This document shows, one piece after another, positions 6,908 through 10,819 of a stretch of DNA of 10,819 nt (position 1 is the first letter of the stretch; every line of letters starts with the position of its first letter). Under the pieces are notes generated by a model that was not told where the DNA came from, searched no databases, and worked only from the letters and a program-made list of their open reading frames with translations. A program made the translations under genes and the position numbers. The stretch is from a bacterium. GTDB lineage: Bacteria > Planctomycetota > J058 > JAJDCP01. The stretch is taken from assembly GCA_030428695.1 (NCBI GenBank), contig JAUIEM010000349.1:1-10819 (forward strand). The letters are read 5' to 3'.

Positions 6908-9175
6908 TCAGTCTCCGAGCCGTCGGATCTCGAACGTCGCTTCCCCCGCCGACCCATCCTGCGAGACCGCGTCGAGCAGGTAGTCCCCCGCCTCGAGCTG
7001 CACGCTGCGGAGCATCCCTCCGCCGGGCAGGAAAATGGCCGTGTAGCCGTCCCTCTCCAGGTCGTCCCGGCCCTCCCTGACGGCCTGGCGATCATGCGCC
7101 CACAGGAGATCGAACTGGCAGGCTGGCTCGTCGCACAGCAACCAGTAACGACCTGCCACTTCGATGTGCACCAGGGCCTCGCTCCGGCGCTCAGGTCCGA
7201 AGGGGAGCCGCAGTGGTCTCCCGGATTCCAGCAGCGGAGCGGCGGACAGGCCGAGCTCGACCGCCTCGGCGGCGCCCCCCTCTGTGGTCAGTCGGACCCG
7301 GTAGACTCCAGCCGGCAGATAGCGCAGGATGTGGATCGGGTCGAAGATCTCCCGCTCGGAGACCCAGGGATAGTCGAGGCCGCGGACCTCGAGCTGCAGC
7401 TCGCCCTGAGCGGTCGCGGAGGTCTCGAACAGGAGCGGAGCCGGCTCGTCCAGGTGCAGGTAGTGGTCGCTGGGGACTTCGGGCTCGAGCTCGAGGCGCA
7501 CCCGGTCACCGGGGGCGATGCGGCGAGCTCCAGCCGGAGCTCGGAGCGCTTCGGGCGCGGCGGTCGACAACAGCAGCTCGCCGGCGGTCGGGCGTTGGCT
7601 GCTGACCACTACCTCGTAGGCGCCCGCTGGCAAAGACAGCTCCAGGCGCCCGGACCCGTCCAGAGCCTGCTGCGCGATCCCGGCGCGGCCCTGGAGGATC
7701 TGCACGAAGCAGCGGCTGCCCGCCTCGCGGTCCACGTTCAGCCGCACCTGGCGGCTGCGCGCCAACGAGAAACCCGCCGCGAAGCTGCCCTCCTCGAAGA
7801 CCTCGAAGGCCTGCGGCTCCCCCTCGCGGAGATGGGGCCTGCGCTGCAAGAGGATGCGGGCCCGGGTGTCGCGGCGGCTGTGGGGGAAGACGAACGCGTA
7901 TCGACCTGGTGCCAGCCAGGCCTCCCCGTCCAACAGCACGCCGGAGTGGGCCCGGCCGTCGCGGTAGAGGAAGCTCCTGAGCCGCGCGTCGCGGTCTTCT
8001 GGGCGGAAGTTGAAGCTGTACAGCCCACGCTCGGCGATGTCCACCTCGACCAGGCCGGGTCTGTCGGAGCGCAGCTTCACCTCGCGCGCTTCGCCGGGGA
8101 CGAGCATCTCGCCGCGCAGCGTCTCCAACGGCCAGGCCTCGATCCGAAAGCGCTGGACGTCCTCGCGGGACTGGTTCCTCAGCCGCAGGCTGTGGCACCC
8201 GGCGTCGAGCGCGCCGAGCACGAGCTCCGTGCCCCGCAGGCGCTGCCCCAGCGACAGGACGATGTGGGGATGGGCTGCTTCCCCGGCTGGCCGCTCGAGC
8301 TCGGTGACAGCAAAGGCCAGCTCGCGGGGCCGCTCCGTCTCGAAGGTCAGCTCGAGCCACGCGCCGGGTTCCAGAGCGAGCTCTTGGCTATCCTCCAGAT
8401 CCCACGCCAGGATGTTGTCGGGAAGAGCCTCTTCGGGTACGCGCAGCAGCTCGATGGCGAGGGAGGAGGAAGGCTCGGAGCCGCAGGCAAGGCGGTAGAC
8501 CCCGGCTGCCAGGTAGATGGGAAAGTCGAGCTCGGCACCCATCCTGTTGTAGAGGTACTCCCCGCGTGCGTTTCGCAGGTTGGCGAAGCACCTCCCGCTC
8601 TCGCCGGCGCCCTCGACGCGCAGCCGGAGCTGCAGGTGCGCGCTGGCCTCGAGCTCGACGCGCAGCTCGTGGAACACCACGGAGTCGGACAGCGCCACAG
8701 GGGTGCCCGGCACCAGCTCCGGCAAGGGAGCCAGGCGCAGCTCCTCGCTGGCCCAGCTGTCTTGAAGCTCCTCGATCCATGCGGGGGCAGCGGGCTGGAC
8801 CTCTTCACTTGTGGAGACCAGATACCAGCGCTCGTCGAGCCGGCACATGCGCAGCGGGGCGAGCTCGACATACCCGCCTTCGTAGCTGTGCCGGCACAGC
8901 GCAAGTGCCCAATCCGCTCGGACCTCGAGCTTCAGGACCTGCTGGGTCGTGCCCAGGGAGTAGCCCCACTCCGCGACCCAGGTCCTGATCTCGAGCTGCT
9001 GCGGATGGAAAGCTCCCGACGCACGCGCCCGGTCCCCCTGCAGGAGCACGGCCTGCGTCGAGCGCAGCAAGGCCTCGGGGCTGCTGTGGTCGATATCGGC
9101 CTGCAGCGGCAGGGCCAGGCCGCCGACCAGCGCCACGAGGGTCCAGCAGGCTCGAAGTGCGGAGCGCGGCGCCAT
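6908..9175 (-). CDS. Secreted protein with NTF2-like head and six tandem beta-sandwich-like repeats
   Basis: A 755-residue exported protein. The signal peptide starts MAPRSALRACWTLVALVGG, with probable cleavage after LQA at residue 26. Residues 27-125 (SSPEALLRSTQAVLLQGD ... DERWYLVS) resemble an NTF2/DUF4878-like cone fold; this is inferred from the helix-then-strand pattern. From about residue 154 to 750 two short motifs alternate: an opening L-x-P-G-x-x-x-x-L-x-L (154, 268, 358, 553, 649, a degenerate copy near 466) and a closing L-x-A-G-x-Y-x-L (LAAGVYRL 222, LDAGCHSL 323, LAPGRYAF 421, LPAGAYEV 515, LPAGVYRV 620, LEAGDYLL 727). This gives six units of about 100 residues, reminiscent of bacterial pre-peptidase C-terminal (PPC) domains. 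No protease or other catalytic motif is visible, so a binding, scaffold or surface role is likely. The start at 9175 is chosen for its GGAGAG box and clean signal peptide; 9202 and 9196 are alternatives. It is convergent with the membrane protein and divergent from the gene at 9342. Confidence 0.83.
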   Translation of the reverse strand: MAPRSALRACWTLVALVGGLALPLQADIDHSSPEALLRSTQAVLLQGDRARASGAFHPQQLEIRTWVAEWGYSLGTTQQVLKLEVRADWALALCRHSYEGGYVELAPLRMCRLDERWYLVSTSEEVQPAAPAWIEELQDSWASEELRLAPLPELVPGTPVALSDSVVFHELRVELEASAHLQLRLRVEGAGESGRCFANLRNARGEYLYNRMGAELDFPIYLAAGVYRLACGSEPSSSLAIELLRVPEEALPDNILAWDLEDSQELALEPGAWLELTFETERPRELAFAVTELERPAGEAAHPHIVLSLGQRLRGTELVLGALDAGCHSLRLRNQSREDVQRFRIEAWPLETLRGEMLVPGEAREVKLRSDRPGLVEVDIAERGLYSFNFRPEDRDARLRSFLYRDGRAHSGVLLDGEAWLAPGRYAFVFPHSRRDTRARILLQRRPHLREGEPQAFEVFEEGSFAAGFSLARSRQVRLNVDREAGSRCFVQILQGRAGIAQQALDGSGRLELSLPAGAYEVVVSSQRPTAGELLLSTAAPEALRAPAGARRIAPGDRVRLELEPEVPSDHYLHLDEPAPLLFETSATAQGELQLEVRGLDYPWVSEREIFDPIHILRYLPAGVYRVRLTTEGGAAEAVELGLSAAPLLESGRPLRLPFGPERRSEALVHIEVAGRYWLLCDEPACQFDLLWAHDRQAVREGRDDLERDGYTAIFLPGGGMLRSVQLEAGDYLLDAVSQDGSAGEATFEIRRLGD
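6926..8716 (-). repeat. Six degenerate protein-level tandem repeats of about 100 residues
   Basis: The L-x-[AP]-G-x-Y motif recurs at residues 222, 323, 421, 515, 620 and 727 of the encoded protein, with spacings of 101, 98, 94, 105 and 107 residues. The repeat is visible only in the protein: DNA identity between units is low, indicating old duplications under structural constraint. Confidence 0.65.
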
Positions 9176-9181
9176 CGGTTG

Positions 9182-9187
9182 CTCTCC
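9182..9187 (-). promoter_or_regulatory. Ribosome binding site that decides the repeat-protein start
   Basis: On the minus strand GGAGAG lies 6 nt before the ATG at 9175. This supports that start over the in-frame ATGs at 9202 and 9196. Confidence 0.6.
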
Positions 9188-9303
9188 ATGCGACATGTTC
9201 ACGAGAGGACGTCCAGCAAACGTCCATCGGGTCAGGAATACTGGACCTGAACCGCAGCATCAAGCCGCGGCGGCCGCGACACGTTCCGCCCCCGGCCGGG
9301 ATC

Positions 9304-9312
9304 TGCTACGAT
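9304..9312 (+). promoter_or_regulatory. Candidate extended -10 promoter element for the lipocalin-like gene
   Basis: TGCTACGAT (9304-9312) fits an extended -10 (TGn plus TACGAT). A weak -35-like TTCCGC at 9284-9289 lies 17 nt upstream. The start of transcription would then lie about 20-25 nt before the GTG at 9342. The rest of the 166-bp divergent gap 9176-9341 shows no other clear signal. Confidence 0.35.
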
Positions 9313-9328
9313 GCAGGCGCTGCAACAC

Positions 9329-9333
9329 GGAGG
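9329..9333 (+). promoter_or_regulatory. Ribosome binding site that decides a GTG start
   Basis: GGAGG lies 8 nt before the GTG at 9342, just ahead of a signal peptide. It makes the upstream in-frame ATG at 9195, which would overlap the divergent gene's leader, unlikely. Confidence 0.65.
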
Positions 9334-9341
9334 ACCCCGAC

Positions 9342-10166
9342 GTGCGCAACGTGTATCCTGTCGTCTTCGTATCGCTCGCCGCGTCGCTGTGCTGCGCCCA
9401 GACGAGCCCTCCCGAGATGCGGGCGCTCGAGTTCCTCGTCGGGGAGTGGAACGGCGAGGGTTGGTTCCGTCGCCCGGGAGCCACCCACACCTTCGAGCAG
9501 ACCGAGAGCGTGCGCTTCGCGCTCGACGGCGCGGTGCTGCAGGTCGAGGGGCGCGGAATCGAGGCGGGGCAGGCGGATCCCGTCCACATCAGCCTCGGCA
9601 TCATCTGCTTCGAGCGGGCCACGAATCGCTACATGTTGCGCGCCTACCGCGGCGACGGACAACCCGTCGACGCGGTCGTCGAGCTCGAACAGGCAGGGCT
9701 GGTGTGGACCATGGAGGTGCCCGGCGGAACGATGCGCTGGCACATCACCGTCGAGGGCGACCGTTGGATCGAGACCGGCACGCTCCTTCGGGAGGGGGCG
9801 GAGGACATCGTCGCGATGGAGATGACCCTGCAGCGTGCCCCCGCCTACGACCAATCGACACCACAGGCGACCGTCGAGAGCTGGTTGCGGGCGGTCCAGG
9901 CCGTGGACCGCGAGGCCGCGCTCAGCCTGGGCACCGCGGACTGGCGCGCGCGGGAAGAGAGCTGGGCAAGGTCGTTCACCAGCGCCGTCTTCGAGCATGG
10001 ACTGCGGCTGCAGTCCTTCACGGTCCACGAGGCCGAGATCGATGGCGACGAAGCGAGTCTGGCGGTCACAGCGGTCTTCGTCATAGATGGGGAAGAGGAC
10101 GGCGAAGGCCTCCGCTTCCGGCTCGCTCGCGAGGAAGAGAGCTGGCGTATCGTCGAGCTGCGGTGA
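9342..10166 (+). CDS. Secreted protein: lipocalin/DUF1579-like domain plus NTF2-like C-terminal domain
   Basis: A 274-residue protein starting at GTG with a short signal peptide (MRNVYPVVFVSLAASLCCA, cleavage probably before Gln20). The cysteines do not form a proper lipobox. Residues 27-165 begin ALEFLVGEWNGEGWF and alternate hydrophobic and polar strands (LDGAVLQVEGRG, VHISLGIICFERATNRYMLRAY, TMRWHITVEGDRWIETG). This is typical of the DUF1579/lipocalin-like beta-barrels that open with an [FL]-x-G-x-W-x-G motif. After a linker (QSTPQ, 171-175), residues 173-274 have a helix-helix-strand pattern ending SWRIVELR, like NTF2/DUF4878-type domains. No enzyme motif is visible, so ligand binding in the periplasm is the most that can be inferred. 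It is divergent from the six-repeat secreted gene, whose N-terminus also looks NTF2-like, so the two could be co-regulated. The next gene starts 179 bp downstream. Confidence 0.78.
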   Translation: MRNVYPVVFVSLAASLCCAQTSPPEMRALEFLVGEWNGEGWFRRPGATHTFEQTESVRFALDGAVLQVEGRGIEAGQADPVHISLGIICFERATNRYMLRAYRGDGQPVDAVVELEQAGLVWTMEVPGGTMRWHITVEGDRWIETGTLLREGAEDIVAMEMTLQRAPAYDQSTPQATVESWLRAVQAVDREAALSLGTADWRAREESWARSFTSAVFEHGLRLQSFTVHEAEIDGDEASLAVTAVFVIDGEEDGEGLRFRLAREEESWRIVELR

Positions 10167-10283
10167 GGATCGTCGCCGAATCTGCGAGAGCCCGCGCTGC
10201 CCATGGCCTCCCCCTCTGTGGCATCTTCCGGGAGGTCTTCGGAGAGGACAACTCGTCGGGCTGACCCGGTGGACGCCGAAGCC

Positions 10284-10300
10284 GCCTGCGAGAAGCAGGC
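10284..10300. repeat. Hairpin between the lipocalin-like gene and the ATPase gene
   Basis: GCCTGC (10284-10289) and GCAGGC (10295-10300) with a GAGAA loop form a perfect 6-bp stem in the 179-bp gap 10167-10345. No T-tract follows, so it is a weak terminator candidate. I see no clear promoter in this gap. Confidence 0.3.
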
Positions 10301-10345
10301 TCCGCAGCGCGTCTCCATAGACCGCTTGCGCGAGGAGAGATAAAG

Positions 10346-10819
10346 ATGCTCGACCGGATCACACTCAGCGACTTCCTCTCCTTTGGACCTGGCTCTCACG
10401 AGCTGGCTCTGCGCCAGCTCAATGTGCTCATCGGGCCCAATGGCTCGGGGAAGTCAAACTTGGTCGAGGCGTTCTCGGTGCTGCGGGCGGTCCCGCGTGA
10501 CCTCCCGCTTCCGATCCGTCAGGGCGGCGGAGTCGACGAGTGGCTGTGGCGAAGTGGAACGACGGATCGCGCCGATTCCGCAACCCTCGAGGTCCTCCTC
10601 AGCGCTGGCCAGGTAACGCGGAAGCCGGATGATATGCCAGTGAGGTATCGCGTCAAGTTCGGCAGCGAGGCCGGCGCGTTTGTCGTCCTCGATGAGCGCA
10701 TCGAGAACGAGTCCGGGACACCGAAGCCGTACTTCTTTTTCGGCTACGAGAACGGTCGGCCCATGCTCAACAACGCGAGCGGGACGAAGCGAAACCTCGA
10801 GCGCGTCGACATCGACCGG
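10346..10819 (+). CDS. SMC/RecF-like AAA family ATPase (COG4637-like), N-terminal 158 codons
   Basis: An open frame from the ATG at 10346 to the right edge, with GAGGAG at 10332-10337 as ribosome binding site. The peptide begins MLDRITLSDFLSFGPGS, followed by LNVLIGPNGSGKSNLVEAF. The Walker A motif GPNGSGKS is at residues 30-37, exactly where SMC/RecF/OLD-type ATPases carry it. The following LRAVPRDLPLPIRQGGGVDEWLW (46-68) is wording I associate with predicted ATPases of the COG4637 type, which I recall often sitting beside a DUF4276 gene. Signature, Walker B and any nuclease part lie beyond the edge. The hydrophilic sequence suggests a cytoplasmic protein, probably dimeric on ATP binding. 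By hand about 31 of 158 codons end in A or T (GC3 near 80%), clearly more than in the pseudopilin gene, which hints at horizontal transfer. A role in phage defence or DNA maintenance is plausible but unproven without the neighbours. Confidence 0.85.
   Translation, partial: MLDRITLSDFLSFGPGSHELALRQLNVLIGPNGSGKSNLVEAFSVLRAVPRDLPLPIRQGGGVDEWLWRSGTTDRADSATLEVLLSAGQVTRKPDDMPVRYRVKFGSEAGAFVVLDERIENESGTPKPYFFFGYENGRPMLNNASGTKRNLERVDIDR

Noticed and set aside
6890..9250. A 786-codon open frame on the plus strand opposite the six-repeat secreted protein
   Set aside because: Its codon first positions align with the GC-rich third positions of the minus gene, which creates long shadow frames. The peptide has no signal, fold or motif, while the minus frame has a ribosome binding site, a signal peptide and regular repeats.
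9195..9341. Upstream ATG at 9195 for the lipocalin-like gene
   Set aside because: It would place about 49 polar residues before an obvious signal peptide and overlap the promoter region. The GTG at 9342 with GGAGG is better.

Overview
This is a GC-rich window (visibly about two-thirds G+C or more, with third codon positions almost all G or C in most genes) from a free-living-type bacterial chromosome. Several secreted or envelope proteins of no named family, together with an oversized GspK-like pseudopilin, suggest a Planctomycetota-like or related lineage. That assignment is an inference from style; no rRNA or other marker gene is present.

Layout from left to right. (1) Positions 1-141, minus strand: the first 47 codons of a small basic protein that runs off the left edge. 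(2) 295-1041, plus: a complete Sir2-family NAD-dependent deacylase, divergent from gene 1. (3) 1162-4602, plus: a 1146-residue protein with a pseudopilin (GspK-type) N-terminus and a C-terminal LamG/concanavalin-like domain. (4) 4699-6081, plus: a secreted protein with an N-terminal IPT/TIG-like beta domain and a helical C-terminus. A strong hairpin lies between genes 3 and 4, and a good intrinsic terminator follows gene 4. (5) 6305-6748, plus: a small membrane protein with three transmembrane segments. (6) 6908-9175, minus: a 755-residue secreted protein whose body is six tandem beta-sandwich-like repeats of about 100 residues. It converges on gene 5. (7) 9342-10166, plus: a secreted protein, divergent from gene 6, with a lipocalin/DUF1579-like domain and an NTF2-like tail. 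(8) 10346 to the right edge, plus: the N-terminal 158 codons of an SMC/RecF-like AAA ATPase with a Walker A motif, whose codon use is less GC-biased than its neighbours.

Genes 3 and 4 are the best candidates for a functional unit: an envelope-anchored, pseudopilin-tipped large surface protein and a periplasmic or secreted partner, transcribed together or with attenuation at the hairpin. Genes 6 and 7 share a divergent intergenic region of 166 bp, both are predicted to be exported, and both appear to carry an NTF2-like domain, so they may form a second, regulatory or physical pair. The truncated ATPase at the right edge could be the first gene of a mobile or defence-type cassette, but its partners lie outside the window. 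All intergenic stretches are shorter than 300 bp. I saw no tRNA, rRNA, CRISPR array, insertion sequence or integrase.
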